From Acidobacteriota bacterium (GTDB lineage: Bacteria; Acidobacteriota; Terriglobia; Bryobacterales; Bryobacteraceae): 64,000 nt of DNA. Within the stretch, counting starts at the first letter, position 1; each line of letters opens with the position of its first letter. A program made the position numbers and the translations under genes. Under the pieces are notes generated by a model. It was not told the DNA's origin, made no database searches, and saw nothing but the letters and a program-made list of their open reading frames with translations. Positions 26,780-36,467 of the stretch are shown piece by piece. The stretch spans positions 52,586 to 116,585 of the forward strand of contig JANXSF010000127.1 in the NCBI GenBank assembly GCA_025352795.1, in the 5' to 3' direction.

Positions 26780-27283
26780 ATGCGCACTTTCCTAATTCTG
26801 GCGATGGCCACACTGCTTTCGCTGACGTCTTTTGGACAAAATCGTGGTGGTGGTTCGGGTCGCGGTGGCGGGAATAGTGGAGGCCGCAGTTATTCCAGCA
26901 GCCAGAGTGTAAGTTCTAGTCGATTTTATAGCGGCGGCGGCGGGAGTCGGAATTATGTCAGCCGAGGTTCGGGGTATAGCGGCTCACGCTACGTTAATAA
27001 CTATCGCGGTGGAGGCGGCTATCGCAGCGGGTATGGCTATCGTCCATATTACAGTAGATTCCGCGTGGGCTTTGGTTACCGTGGTTACTACGGTGGCGGG
27101 GCTTACTATGGTCCCAGTTACTACGGCCCCAGTTACTATGCATGTGACCCTTACTATGATTCGAGCTGCTACGATTCCTACTACATTGCCCCTCCTATAC
27201 GCAGGGTTGTGAGGACAGTGGTAGTGCCAGATAGCGGTTATGCAGTGGACGGGCAATGGCGTCGCTTCGGCGATGGACGGTAA
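26780..27283 (+). CDS. Gly/Tyr/Ser-rich exported protein
   Basis: Protein of 167 residues with a clear signal peptide (MRTFLILAMATLLSLTSFGQ). The mature chain is low-complexity: Gly/Ser-rich at first, then Gly/Tyr/Arg-rich (YRGYYGGGAYYGPSYY), with two cysteines near the C-terminus (ACDPYYDSSC). The tail (VVVPDSGYAVDGQWRRFGDG) is more ordered. No enzymatic motif is present. A surface, adhesive or matrix role is a guess from composition. A good ribosome site (GAGGAGAA) precedes the ATG. Confidence 0.8.
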   Translation: MRTFLILAMATLLSLTSFGQNRGGGSGRGGGNSGGRSYSSSQSVSSSRFYSGGGGSRNYVSRGSGYSGSRYVNNYRGGGGYRSGYGYRPYYSRFRVGFGYRGYYGGGAYYGPSYYGPSYYACDPYYDSSCYDSYYIAPPIRRVVRTVVVPDSGYAVDGQWRRFGDGR

Positions 27284-27310
27284 TCGTGAATTCTGAAGTT
27301 GAGAGTTAGG

Positions 27311-27515
27311 AAAGACCGCTCCCTCGCGGTCACGTCTCGATAGAATAAGTCCGTTACCGAGCCGTGACCGCGAGGGAGCGGTCTTTTAACCACAGGTTGT
27401 CCCAACAACGGTTGGAACTTGTTATGGACGCGGAAAAACTATGCGGCATTAGGCTGAAGGCCTGCCAGCTCGCTTGCGAGCGAAGTCTTCATTCCAATTT
27501 CCAAGAAACTACATA
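27311..27515 (-). repeat. Composite dispersed element, copy 2 (about 205 bp)
   Basis: Read on the minus strand it repeats the layout of 17029-17227: the TTGGAAATTGGAATGAAG segment with the TTCGCTCGCAAGCGA palindrome (27464-27515), a linker containing TAGTTTTTCC and GTGGTTAAAAGACCGC, then the long inverted repeat (27311-27387). It lies after the TenA-DUF1080 gene, in the same gene-to-element orientation as copy 1. Confidence 0.82.
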
Positions 27516-27528
27516 ACATTGGGATGGA

Positions 27529-28866
27529 TTACAGCCGCCGGATCATAACGTTGCGGAACCACCCAACATCCCCATGATGCTGCAACGAGATGGGACATTC
27601 CTTGCGAGGTCGATCCACCAATGCCCTCGCATCATCGGAATTGCCAGTGCGCACTTTTAGCAGCTCCTTCACCTCCGCCGATTCCAAATCTACATCAACC
27701 ACTTTCACCCCATTCAACCAATGCTCCACCTTGGTTCCATGCTTCACAATGCGCACTTCATTGAACTCGCCAATAGGCCTGGCCACTTTCCTTTTTGCCG
27801 CAACCAAACCGTACAACGCGCCTAAAGCGTGCTTGGGATCACTCAGTGCATCGGGATTTATGGCATCGTCCGCCAACTGATATTCAAATCCGCGCGACGC
27901 AGTCCCAGGTGTTCCGCCGACGCTGCTGCGACGCGTGCGAAATCCTTGCACTAAATACTTGATACCCGAATTCGCCGCCACCGTAGCTTTCCATTCCAGC
28001 TTCAATTCGAAGTCCTCAAAGGTGTCCTCAGTGATGATGTCCTGAAAGTCTTCAGCCTTCAATGTCTTTAAGCAGCCGTCTTCAATCCTCCAGGAACTTG
28101 CAGGAAACACATCACCATTTGTATTGCGCCAACCGTTGGAAGTCTTGCCATCAAACAGGGAAATCCAAACACCCTTGGTCTGATCTGGCGGCCATTGTTC
28201 CCGCCGCCAAGCCATGTCCCAAAACATATATTCATAGCGTGCGGAAAGAACAAACAACTCTTTCAATCTGGTTCGAGCAACTCCATCAAGCCGCGCCGAT
28301 GCGGCGTTCATCATGTCTAAAACCTGTTGCACAACCTTGGCATAATCAGTTGCCGCATATTGGTTGATCCACTGCTGATAATCCGCGTCCTTCGACCCTT
28401 TCTTTTCCAGTTCCCTGCCCACTTCCAAATAAATCCAGTAACAAGGCAGCATCGCCGCAAGGCCCTCTGCAAAGGTCCCGCGCTCCACCGTTGCCAAAAG
28501 ATGATTGGTGTAGGCGTAATTGGTAGGTGCCATTCGGCCCGCAGGATTAGTTAGCCGATAAGTTTTTAAGATGCTGGAATGCAACTGCTGCTCTGTAGCC
28601 AGCGCATCAGTCGCATGGGCTTCCAATGTCTTTCGCCAATCCGCTTTGGGGGACTTCCTGGCCAGTTTTTTCAGCGCTTCGCCATAAACATGCAGGTAAC
28701 TGGCATCCTGGTCCAGATAGAAGAGAAAACTTTCTCTGGGTAACTTGCCGTTAACCAAGCCCTCAACAAATGGATGCGTCAAGGTCTGATCGTAAATCGG
28801 CTTGGAGGCCAGCCAGAGTTCGTCCGTAAACGAAGCGGCGAGTAAGATTAAAGAAGCAAGCATCAA
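27529..28866 (-). CDS. Exported TenA/thiaminase-II-like - DUF1080 fusion protein
   Basis: Protein of 445 residues joining two domains. Residues about 13-225 are TenA/THI-4-like: [20 protein letters not shown], a catalytic-type Asp in YLDQD (about 54), Cys142 in LPCYWIY and Glu212 in [10 protein letters not shown] are all kept. Residues about 232-445 are a DUF1080 (3-keto-disaccharide hydrolase-like) lectin fold ([24 protein letters not shown]). The hydrophobic N-terminus [12 protein letters not shown] looks like a signal peptide, unexpected for cytosolic TenA. It follows the DUF1501 gene with a 4-base overlap. The substrate is unknown; thiamine breakdown products or a sugar-linked compound are possibilities. 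Confidence 0.85.
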   Translation of the reverse strand: MMLASLILLAASFTDELWLASKPIYDQTLTHPFVEGLVNGKLPRESFLFYLDQDASYLHVYGEALKKLARKSPKADWRKTLEAHATDALATEQQLHSSILKTYRLTNPAGRMAPTNYAYTNHLLATVERGTFAEGLAAMLPCYWIYLEVGRELEKKGSKDADYQQWINQYAATDYAKVVQQVLDMMNAASARLDGVARTRLKELFVLSARYEYMFWDMAWRREQWPPDQTKGVWISLFDGKTSNGWRNTNGDVFPASSWRIEDGCLKTLKAEDFQDIITEDTFEDFELKLEWKATVAANSGIKYLVQGFRTRRSSVGGTPGTASRGFEYQLADDAINPDALSDPKHALGALYGLVAAKRKVARPIGEFNEVRIVKHGTKVEHWLNGVKVVDVDLESAEVKELLKVRTGNSDDARALVDRPRKECPISLQHHGDVGWFRNVMIRRL

Positions 28867-30260
28867 CCGAAAACCTGTTTGATAGGAGTGCCGCCAAAAT
28901 CAGTCAGCTTTTCATGACGACCGTTATTCAAATACCATAACTTGTGTTGATCCAATCCCAATGCATGCAAAATAGTCGCATGAAAATCACGCATGTGATA
29001 CCGATCCCCAACCCCATATAATCCAAAATCATCCGTCGCGCCAATAATTTGACCGCCCTTCACACCACCGCCAGCAAGCCACATGGTGTAGCCATGCGGA
29101 TTATGATCGCGTCCATTCCCGCTTTGTGAATTCGGCAACCGGCCAAACTCACTCCCCCAAATGACCAGCGTTGAATCCAGCAAACCGCGCGACTTCAAAT
29201 CCTTCAGCAACGCTGCAATCGGCTGATCGGTTAGGCCGCACATTTTTTCGTGATTCTCTTTCAAGTCCTTGTGCGCATCCCATTGAATGCTCACCGGCCC
29301 GCCTCCGGAATAAAGTTGCACAAAGCGCACGCCGCGCTCAACCAAGCGCCGAGCCATTAAACACCTCGTCCCAAACTCCCGCGTATGATTTTGATCCATG
29401 CCATACAAGCTACGAGTGGCATCAGTTTCCTTAGTCAGGTCCACAGCTTCAGGAGCATGGCTTTGCATACGGAACGCCAATTCATAGGAAGCAATTCGCG
29501 CTCCCATTTCTTCATCGGTGGGCGCGGTGGCCAGTTCATTCATCTTCTGCAATAGGTCCAGCGTAGCCCGTTGCCGATTCTCACTCATCCCCGCTGGCGG
29601 CTTCAAGTGCATGATGGGCGTTGGCCCTGGCCTAAACAATGTGCCTTGATAAACGGCTGGAAGAAATGCCGAACCCCAGCATGGTGTGCCACCTTCTGGA
29701 GTCCCTTCTGGCTGAGGCATCACCACATAGGCGGGCAGATTTTCTGATTGCGAACCCAAGCCGTAAGTGACCCAGGAACCCATACTGGGGAAGCCCATCA
29801 GAATGCGTCCTGAGTGCACCTGATACATAGCTGGCGCATGCACGGCGCTTTCTGTATAGAAACTCCGCACAAAGCAGATATCGTCCACGCATTGGGCAAT
29901 GTTTGGGAACAAACTGGATACAGGTATGCCACTTTGACCGTACTGTTTGAACTCCCAAGGGGAACTGAGGACAGGCGTTGTGCCATCGGAAAACTGACTG
30001 GTTACCCGCAGACTTTCCGGCAGCGCCTGACCCTCATATTTCTTCAATGCAGGTTTAGGATCGAATGTATCCATCTGACTAGGCGCGCCCACCATATAGA
30101 GGAAGATCACGGACTTCGCTTTGCCAGGAAAATGGGAAGGCTTAGCAGCCAGTGGGTTCGTCCGCTGAGCGGCACAAGCTTCACGCTGGAGTATCGCTTC
30201 CAGAGCGACAGCCCCAAACCCTTGGGCCGCGGTCCGCAGAATGTTTCTTCTACTGGTCAT
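28863..30260 (-). CDS. DUF1501 family exported protein
   Basis: Second DUF1501 protein of the window, 465 residues, with a Tat-like N-terminus ([20 protein letters not shown]). The signature [20 protein letters not shown] lies near residue 55 and the C-terminal [20 protein letters not shown] near residue 380. It follows the PSD1 gene at 32525 on the same strand, separated by a dispersed inverted repeat, and overlaps the TenA-DUF1080 gene by ATGA. The pairing of PSD1 and DUF1501 is typical; the function is unknown. Confidence 0.9.
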   Translation of the reverse strand: MTSRRNILRTAAQGFGAVALEAILQREACAAQRTNPLAAKPSHFPGKAKSVIFLYMVGAPSQMDTFDPKPALKKYEGQALPESLRVTSQFSDGTTPVLSSPWEFKQYGQSGIPVSSLFPNIAQCVDDICFVRSFYTESAVHAPAMYQVHSGRILMGFPSMGSWVTYGLGSQSENLPAYVVMPQPEGTPEGGTPCWGSAFLPAVYQGTLFRPGPTPIMHLKPPAGMSENRQRATLDLLQKMNELATAPTDEEMGARIASYELAFRMQSHAPEAVDLTKETDATRSLYGMDQNHTREFGTRCLMARRLVERGVRFVQLYSGGGPVSIQWDAHKDLKENHEKMCGLTDQPIAALLKDLKSRGLLDSTLVIWGSEFGRLPNSQSGNGRDHNPHGYTMWLAGGGVKGGQIIGATDDFGLYGVGDRYHMRDFHATILHALGLDQHKLWYLNNGRHEKLTDFGGTPIKQVFG

Positions 30261-30268
30261 ATATTATT

Positions 30269-30358
30269 ATCCGCAGATGTCGCAGATGCACGCAGATAAG
30301 ACAACACGTTTGAATCCTGCGTTTGTAGCTCTTTGTGTTATCTGCGGTCATCTGCGGA
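30269..30358. repeat. ATCTGCG-type dispersed inverted repeat
   Basis: Left arm ATCCGCAGATGTCGCAGATG and right arm TTATCTGCGGTCATCTGCGG are inverted copies around a spacer of about 40 bases. It fills the gap between PSD1 and DUF1501 genes in one leftward operon and is closely related to the repeat at 59011-59100. Confidence 0.8.
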
Positions 30359-30368
30359 CAAAAATCCT

Positions 30369-32525
30369 TCAAGGTATATACACGAACTCATTCCTATTCA
30401 ACAGCGCCAAACAAAACTCATCCCAATTCCCCTGCCTTCCAAAAAACTCTGCGGCTAACGTTGCTTCAGCAGCCGTCGGGAAACGACCCAAAGTAATCTT
30501 ATATCCTCGGCGGACCCGACACCCTTGATCTCCTCCACATTCCCCTTCCAATCTCGCGGAAAATCGCCGAGCCTGGTCTGCCATGAAGTCGCTATTCATC
30601 AATGACAGAGCCTGTAACGCATGGGTTGACGTGGATCGCATGGCGCACGAAGACATCGCATCGGGTTGGTCGAAATTCGCCAGCATCGGCAACCGCACCG
30701 TCCGTTTATTCAATAGATAAAGCGTCCGCCGATTATGCTCTCGCGGATCCCGATCCACCGGCCACAAATTATCCGGCTCACCTTCCGTGAATATAATGTC
30801 GTAGATTTCTTTTTCAATCGGCACCTTCACCGGCCTTCCACCAATCCGCGGATTCAACGCGCCCGATGCCGCCAATACGCTATCCCGAATCGCCTCCCCT
30901 TCCAGCCGACGTTTATTCATCCGCCAATAAAACTTGTTCTCCGGATCAACTTTACTATTCGTCGCAATATCAGCGGAAGCCTGTTTATAGGCCTCTGAAG
31001 TGAGAATCAACCGGTCAATCGCTTGCATGCTCCAATTCCGATCCATGAATTCCACAGCTAACCAGTCCAACAGTTTTTGATTGGTCGGCTTGCCTCCCAG
31101 CATTCCAAAATCATTGGGTGTTGGAACCAGGCCTGTCCCCATGCGGAACTGCCAAATGCGATTCGCCATGACTCGCGCCGTCAGCGGATGATCGGCCGAT
31201 GTGAACCACTTTGCCAGTGCTGCGCGCCGCCCCTGCGCTGCGTTCGGAGCTTGCTGCCCCCCAGTGACCAGAAGAAACGCAGGCTCAACTTCGTCCAGCT
31301 TTTTCTTGTAATCGCCCACTTTCAAGATGTGCGTCTTGGGAGCCTTGTCCATATCAGCCACCGCATAGGCCGATGGCAGCGGCTCCGGTTCATAATATTC
31401 CAAGTCGTGCAACTGCTTGCGCAGAGCCGTTCTTTGCAATAAGACAGGTGCGGGTATGCGAGCCAATACCTCATCCCAGGTAGCTTCAATTTGAGAAGCA
31501 GCTTCCTTGGCTAATCGCTCCTCTTCCTTGTTGCGTTTGTCTTTAGGAATCTCCAATGCCTTCAGAAAAACAGCATCCAGTTTGGCTATCTTTTCCGCCT
31601 TGATAGCTGCAGCATAGGGATTTTCAATTTCTTTGATCTTCTTCTGAATCGGTTTCAGGCTAGCCGTATAAGCCTTCATGACGACTTCGTGCTGCACCTT
31701 TTCGACATCACTCACTAACGGGATATCTTTATATTCTGTCGATGCCAAAACAGCTTGCAGACGATAATAATCAGCCTGCGGAATCGGGTCGAACTTATGA
31801 TTGTGGCAACGCGCACAACCTACCGTAAGCCCCAAAAATACTGCACCAATGGCTGTTGTCATCTCCGTTAGCACTTCCTGCCGATTCATTTCTTCATCCT
31901 GATTTCCGCCCACCAGATGGATCGGCCCAGCCCGATGAAATCCGGTTGCAATCAACGCCTCTTTGTCTCCAGGAAAAAGTTCATCGCCCGCTAACTGTTC
32001 TTCTAAAAAGCGATTATAGGGCTTGCCGGTATTGAAACTGCGCACTACATAATCGCGATACCGCCAGGCATGGGGACGTTCCAAATCCAGTTCATAGCCA
32101 TTGGTATCGGCATAGCGAACAATGTCTAACCAGCGTTGCGCCCAACGTTCGCCATACTGCGGAGTGGACATCAAGCGGTCCACGGTCTTCTCATAAGCGT
32201 TCGCAGATTTGTCCGCAAGGTATCGGTCCAACTCTCCAGGGTTCGGCGGAAGACCCGTAAGATCCAACGATAGCCGCCGGTACAAAGTCTCTCGACCAGC
32301 CACAGGCGAGGCTTTCAGCCCCTTTGCCACCCGAGCCTCCGCAAGAAATAAGTCAATAGGATTAGCCGCAGGCTTCAATAAGGAAACGGTGGCTCGCTCC
32401 GGTTTCTTGAAAGCCCAATAATTCTTGCGGGCATTCACCCATGCCAAATCTTTGTCCGCCCAGGCGAAGGCGGTAAGGGCAGTAAGGCACACAATAGCCG
32501 TCGGTTTGCGAAGAAACTGGAACAT
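30369..32525 (-). CDS. DUF1549/DUF1553 (PSD1-type) exported protein
   Basis: Protein of 718 residues with a signal peptide (LRKPTAIVCLTALTAFAWA). It lacks the N-terminal PSCyt1 haem domain seen in the proteins at 1-537 and 6636. DUF1549 covers about 50-260 (RETLYRRLSLDLTGLPP, GCARCHNHKFDPIPQADYY with CxxCH), then a charged helical insert (about 280-390), then DUF1553 (about 430-715, LAKWFTSADHPLTARVMANR). The function is unknown. It is the first gene of the operon with DUF1501 and TenA-DUF1080. Confidence 0.88.
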   Translation of the reverse strand: MFQFLRKPTAIVCLTALTAFAWADKDLAWVNARKNYWAFKKPERATVSLLKPAANPIDLFLAEARVAKGLKASPVAGRETLYRRLSLDLTGLPPNPGELDRYLADKSANAYEKTVDRLMSTPQYGERWAQRWLDIVRYADTNGYELDLERPHAWRYRDYVVRSFNTGKPYNRFLEEQLAGDELFPGDKEALIATGFHRAGPIHLVGGNQDEEMNRQEVLTEMTTAIGAVFLGLTVGCARCHNHKFDPIPQADYYRLQAVLASTEYKDIPLVSDVEKVQHEVVMKAYTASLKPIQKKIKEIENPYAAAIKAEKIAKLDAVFLKALEIPKDKRNKEEERLAKEAASQIEATWDEVLARIPAPVLLQRTALRKQLHDLEYYEPEPLPSAYAVADMDKAPKTHILKVGDYKKKLDEVEPAFLLVTGGQQAPNAAQGRRAALAKWFTSADHPLTARVMANRIWQFRMGTGLVPTPNDFGMLGGKPTNQKLLDWLAVEFMDRNWSMQAIDRLILTSEAYKQASADIATNSKVDPENKFYWRMNKRRLEGEAIRDSVLAASGALNPRIGGRPVKVPIEKEIYDIIFTEGEPDNLWPVDRDPREHNRRTLYLLNKRTVRLPMLANFDQPDAMSSCAMRSTSTHALQALSLMNSDFMADQARRFSARLEGECGGDQGCRVRRGYKITLGRFPTAAEATLAAEFFGRQGNWDEFCLALLNRNEFVYIP

Positions 32526-32588
32526 AGCTTGTTCAAATTATGATACTCAAAGGAGAATGACGCAAGCGTTGTAAAATGGTGTGATTCC

Positions 32589-33353
32589 ATGGATACCCTC
32601 TTCAGCAGTGCCGACATGGCGCTAGGCTATGCCAAATCGAGGCCCGCCGTTCATCCTCATGTGATGTCGCGCATCATGAGCCATCTCAACATCCAGACCC
32701 CAGTCCATCGTGCGCTGGATGTAGGTTGCGGTGCCGGTCTTTCCACCCGTGTACTTGAAGGAATCGCTCAGCAATGTTACGGAATTGATCCTGTTGAAGC
32801 CATGGTAAAGGCGGCGCCGCAAGTTGCCCCACACGCATCGTTTGCCGTTGCCTCCGCGGAGTTGCTGCCATTCCCTTCATCGTCCATCAACCTGATTACT
32901 GCCGCAGGATCGCTGAATTATACGAACCTTGACCTGTTCTTTCCGGAAGCAATTCGCGTGCTTGCAACACACTGCATGTTAGTGGTCTATGATTTCTCGC
33001 AAGGCAAAAGTTTTAGAAACTCCAACGCTCTAGAAATTTGGTTCAATGAATTCAGGCAGCGCTATCCGGCCCCACCAGGTGGAGCCCTTGCCTTGAATCC
33101 TGACGTAATTCAGTCGCTTGATTCTGGCTTCCAGAGCGAGGGCGATGAGCTATTCCAAGTGGGTCTGACCTTGTCTAAGCAGGCTTATCTTGACTACATG
33201 ATGACGGAAACAAACGTGGCCTATGCCATCGCCAACGGTGCCACATTAGATCAGGTCACAACTTGGTGCAATGCGTCACTCGAACCAGTCTTTCCAGGCA
33301 ACGCGCAGGAAGTTCTGTTCAACGGCTACATAGTTTATCTGCAAAAACCCTGA
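32589..33353 (+). CDS. Class I SAM-dependent methyltransferase
   Basis: Cytoplasmic protein of 254 residues. Motif I for S-adenosylmethionine binding (ALDVGCGAGLSTRVLEG) is near residue 43. An acidic residue ends the second strand (YGIDPVEAM), and AELLPFPSSSINLITAAGSL is the usual post-II region of Methyltransf_11 enzymes. The substrate is unknown. It is divergent from the PSD1 gene and convergent with glnS. Confidence 0.85.
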   Translation: MDTLFSSADMALGYAKSRPAVHPHVMSRIMSHLNIQTPVHRALDVGCGAGLSTRVLEGIAQQCYGIDPVEAMVKAAPQVAPHASFAVASAELLPFPSSSINLITAAGSLNYTNLDLFFPEAIRVLATHCMLVVYDFSQGKSFRNSNALEIWFNEFRQRYPAPPGGALALNPDVIQSLDSGFQSEGDELFQVGLTLSKQAYLDYMMTETNVAYAIANGATLDQVTTWCNASLEPVFPGNAQEVLFNGYIVYLQKP

Positions 33354-33364
33354 TTATTGCGACT

Positions 33365-35074
33365 TTACTTAACGGCCGGCGCGCTACCCTTCATCACTTT
33401 GGCAAAGGAATCGCGTAACCCCACCGTGCGATTGAACACCGGCTTTTCCGCAGTAGCGTCCTTATCCACGCAGAAATACCCGACCCGTTCGAACTGATAA
33501 TAGCCCCCAGACTTCACCCCTTGCACACTTGGTTCAATCTTTGCCGTAGGCCGCACTTCCAATGACTTGGGATTCAATTCCAGATCATCTTCTGCGCTTG
33601 CAACGAAAAGGCTCTCATATAGCCGAGCTTCAAAATCCAGCGCATGGGCTGCCGAAACCCAATGAATTGTCGATTTCACTTTCCGACCGTCCGGCGTATT
33701 CCCGCCCCGTGTTGCCGGGTCGTAAGTGCAGTGGACCTCCACAATTTCCCCGGCTTCGTCCTTCACCACACTGGTGCAAGTAACCAGGTAACCATAACGT
33801 AGCCGAACTTCGCGTCCTGGAGATAAACGGAAAAATTGCTTTGGCGGATCTTCCCGAAAGTCGTCCCGCTCAATGTAAAGCACCTTGGAAAAAGGCACTT
33901 TGCGATTGCCCATTGCCGGATCTGCAGGGTTATTTTCAGCCTCCATTTCTTCCACTAAATCTGCCGGATAATTGTCAATCACAACCTTCAACGGATCAAG
34001 CACCGCCATCACCCGCGCCGCCCGCTTATTCAGATCTTCGCGCAAGCAATGTTCCAGCAACGCGTATTCAATGACGCCATTTGTTTTGGAAAGACCAATG
34101 GTTCCGCAGAATTGACGGATTGCCTCAGGACTGTACCCTCGCCGACGCAATCCGGAAAGTGTTGGCATGCGCGGATCATCCCAACCGGAAACACAACCCT
34201 GTTGCACCAACTGCAACAGCTTGCGCTTACTCAGCATTGTGTTGGTCAAATTCAGACGATCAAACTCGATCTGCTGTGGATGATGAATCCCCAAATTTTC
34301 CACATACCAATCGTATAAAGGCCGATGATCCTCAAATTCCAGTGTGCAGATGGAATGGGTGATTCCTTCAATGGAATCGCTTTCACCATGGGCGAAATCG
34401 TACATTGGATAAATGCACCAGGCATTGCCAGTGCGATGATGTTCCGCGTGCAGAATGCGATATAGAATGGGGTCGCGCATGTTGAAATTGGGCGAAGCCA
34501 TGTCGATTTTTGTGCGCAGCGTTCGCGCACCATCCGGGAATTCACCAGCCCGCATTCTTTCAAACAGTTCCAGATTTTCCTTCACCGTGCGATTGCGAAA
34601 CGGGCTTTCCTTACCTGGTTCCGTGGTGGTGCCACGACTCTCCCGAATCTGCTCAGCCGTAAGATCGCAAACGTAGGCCTGACCCTGTTCAATCAGTTGA
34701 ACGGCCCATTTGTAAAGTTGGCCGAAATAATCGGAGGCATAAAACATCCGGTCTTCCCAATCAAATCCCAGCCAGCGGACATCTTCAATAATGGAATCTA
34801 CGTACTCGGTTTCTTCTTTGGAGGGATTCGTGTCATCGAACCGCAGATTGCATTTTCCAGCGAATTCCTTGGCCAATCCGAAATTCAAGCAGATGGATTT
34901 GGCATGACCGATATGCAGGTATCCATTAGGCTCTGGAGGAAATCGAGTATGCACTCTGCCGCCATTCTTCCCGTCTTGAATGTCTTGAATAATAATGTCG
35001 CGGATGAAATTAGAAGGCCGTACTGCCTCGCTCTCCGGTGCCGATACGGTCAAATTGGGTAACTCTGAAGCCAT
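33365..35074 (-). CDS. glnS: Glutaminyl-tRNA synthetase
   Basis: Class I aminoacyl-tRNA synthetase that charges tRNA-Gln. It has 569 residues, typical for GlnRS. The HIGH motif is in [16 protein letters not shown] (about 48-63) and the KMSKS counterpart is MLSKRK. GlnRS-type segments include [10 protein letters not shown] and [20 protein letters not shown]. The C-terminal beta-barrel anticodon-binding domains are complete ([13 protein letters not shown]). The presence of GlnRS implies at least part of Gln-tRNA is made directly rather than through transamidation. Confidence 0.96.
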   Translation of the reverse strand: MASELPNLTVSAPESEAVRPSNFIRDIIIQDIQDGKNGGRVHTRFPPEPNGYLHIGHAKSICLNFGLAKEFAGKCNLRFDDTNPSKEETEYVDSIIEDVRWLGFDWEDRMFYASDYFGQLYKWAVQLIEQGQAYVCDLTAEQIRESRGTTTEPGKESPFRNRTVKENLELFERMRAGEFPDGARTLRTKIDMASPNFNMRDPILYRILHAEHHRTGNAWCIYPMYDFAHGESDSIEGITHSICTLEFEDHRPLYDWYVENLGIHHPQQIEFDRLNLTNTMLSKRKLLQLVQQGCVSGWDDPRMPTLSGLRRRGYSPEAIRQFCGTIGLSKTNGVIEYALLEHCLREDLNKRAARVMAVLDPLKVVIDNYPADLVEEMEAENNPADPAMGNRKVPFSKVLYIERDDFREDPPKQFFRLSPGREVRLRYGYLVTCTSVVKDEAGEIVEVHCTYDPATRGGNTPDGRKVKSTIHWVSAAHALDFEARLYESLFVASAEDDLELNPKSLEVRPTAKIEPSVQGVKSGGYYQFERVGYFCVDKDATAEKPVFNRTVGLRDSFAKVMKGSAPAVK

Positions 35075-35114
35075 TCATCCAGTATATCCAGCAGCCCCTT
35101 CTGGAAAAAAGCTG

Positions 35115-35336
35115 TTAATACGCAGGGTGAATCTGGACGAACTCAAAACCAGTGGGAGTCAGGCTCCTACTCTGCAATTGGCGGGCACAATCGGCAATAG
35201 AATCGCCCACAACTTCAATGCGACGCAGGGGCATGGTTTTGAAATCGTAGAGTTCAATGGCAATCCATTTACCGGCATGTTCGCGGCGTTCAGCAATGGT
35301 CAATTGGTCGGGTACACGGCCTTGAAGAGTAGACAC
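35115..35336 (-). CDS. Small conserved-looking hypothetical protein
   Basis: A 73-residue protein from a GTG start, with HAGKWIAIELYDFKTMPLRR followed by IEVVGDSIADCARQLQSRSL and ending TGFEFVQIHP. This layout resembles DUF5678-like small proteins, but the assignment is weak. It lies 12 bases after the exported protein gene at 35349 on the same strand and just before glnS, which supports it being a gene. Confidence 0.55.
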   Translation of the reverse strand: MSTLQGRVPDQLTIAERREHAGKWIAIELYDFKTMPLRRIEVVGDSIADCARQLQSRSLTPTGFEFVQIHPAY

Positions 35337-35348
35337 TTACTTATGAGT

Positions 35349-36467
35349 TTAAAACTTCTTCAGCTCTTCCGCCAAGGCCTTGATGCCACGGCGACGGTAA
35401 AGGTCGGCTAAGCGCTGTTCTTCTGCAGACTGACCTGATGCTCTGGACAGTTGCGAATCCTCCGCTGCCGCCCGCTTGGGAATCCAAACGGTGCCATCGG
35501 CATATTCCACATGTTTCACAAAGCCAGTCATGCCTTGAATAGAAATCGGTTTCCCGGCAGCAGTGAATTTCAAGGATGCCCGTTGGCTGACATGGCTCAT
35601 GGACCCAGGGTTCAGCGTCACATCTGCCGGAAGAGATCCAGCCAAAAACTCGTGACCTGCGCCATCTTTCACAATCCAGCCGATATCCAAAAACCGCACC
35701 GCCGATTTCGAATTGTTGCGCACCGTGAACCCAGGCAGATGCGCTTCATTTGCAGAGACCTTGGCCGAACCTTCCAACAACTCCACTGGGGCATCTGGAA
35801 ATCTTAGGAAAGAAAACTGTACCTGGCGACTTTCACCCGCTACTGATGCTGGCATTGCCACAGTGCCTCGGGCAAACTGGACATCCACTTTAGGACGCTG
35901 CTTTTCACGGGCGATACTGGCAATCACTTCTTCATTCAAACCATCCATACCACGGGCTTCCAACACGCTCTTGAAATACTTGCGATCCCGCCGCGCTTCC
36001 ATCTCCCACAAGGTCATAGATCGCAGCGAGTTCAGGCGATTTTCCCCGTAGAAAGTCATATCGTCAAACAGAATGCCATCGATTCGCACACGCACCAGCG
36101 GACCGTTGCTGCTATCCAATGGTCGCAACAAGCGCATGTCGATTTTAATAGGAAAAGTTTCCCCAGGACCGGCATTTAAACTGGCCAGTGCAATGGAACC
36201 CTTACCACCCGGAGTTGTATCCTGCGCCAGCACAACCAACGTCACGGCCCTGATTTTCTTCGGTTGACGATTGCGCACAACCAGCGAACTTTTCAGGTCA
36301 ATCACCATGGCTCCTCCGCGCGGCGTGGTATTCGATTCACCCCAGTTAGAAGTGACAACTTCCAGCGGAGAATCGCTGCCAAACTCGATTTTCGGATCTA
36401 CTGGAGACTGCGCCAGCATCACCGCAGGAACAATCCCGATGATGGCGAATTTAGTCCACATAAACAT
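35349..36467 (-). CDS. Exported protein of unknown function in ECF sigma operon
   Basis: Protein of 372 residues with a signal peptide (FAIIGIVPAVMLAQ). The mature chain is beta-rich (MVIDLKSSLVVRNRQPKKIR, FPIKIDMRLLRPLDSSNGPL), suggestive of Ig-like sandwich domains, and ends in a charged helix (LYRRRGIKALAEELKKF). No known family was recognised. Its start overlaps the anti-sigma gene by 17 bases, so it is the third gene of the sigma/anti-sigma operon and may be an envelope target or modulator of that system. Confidence 0.7.
   Translation of the reverse strand: MFMWTKFAIIGIVPAVMLAQSPVDPKIEFGSDSPLEVVTSNWGESNTTPRGGAMVIDLKSSLVVRNRQPKKIRAVTLVVLAQDTTPGGKGSIALASLNAGPGETFPIKIDMRLLRPLDSSNGPLVRVRIDGILFDDMTFYGENRLNSLRSMTLWEMEARRDRKYFKSVLEARGMDGLNEEVIASIAREKQRPKVDVQFARGTVAMPASVAGESRQVQFSFLRFPDAPVELLEGSAKVSANEAHLPGFTVRNNSKSAVRFLDIGWIVKDGAGHEFLAGSLPADVTLNPGSMSHVSQRASLKFTAAGKPISIQGMTGFVKHVEYADGTVWIPKRAAAEDSQLSRASGQSAEEQRLADLYRRRGIKALAEELKKF

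Noticed and set aside
26955..27256. Long open frames on both strands inside the Gly/Tyr-rich gene
   Set aside because: They follow from the biased, repetitive codon use of the real gene, which has a signal peptide and a good ribosome site.
30269..30358. CRISPR-like array from the repeated CGCAGAT units
   Set aside because: The units form one inverted repeat with no regular spacers, and no cas genes are present.
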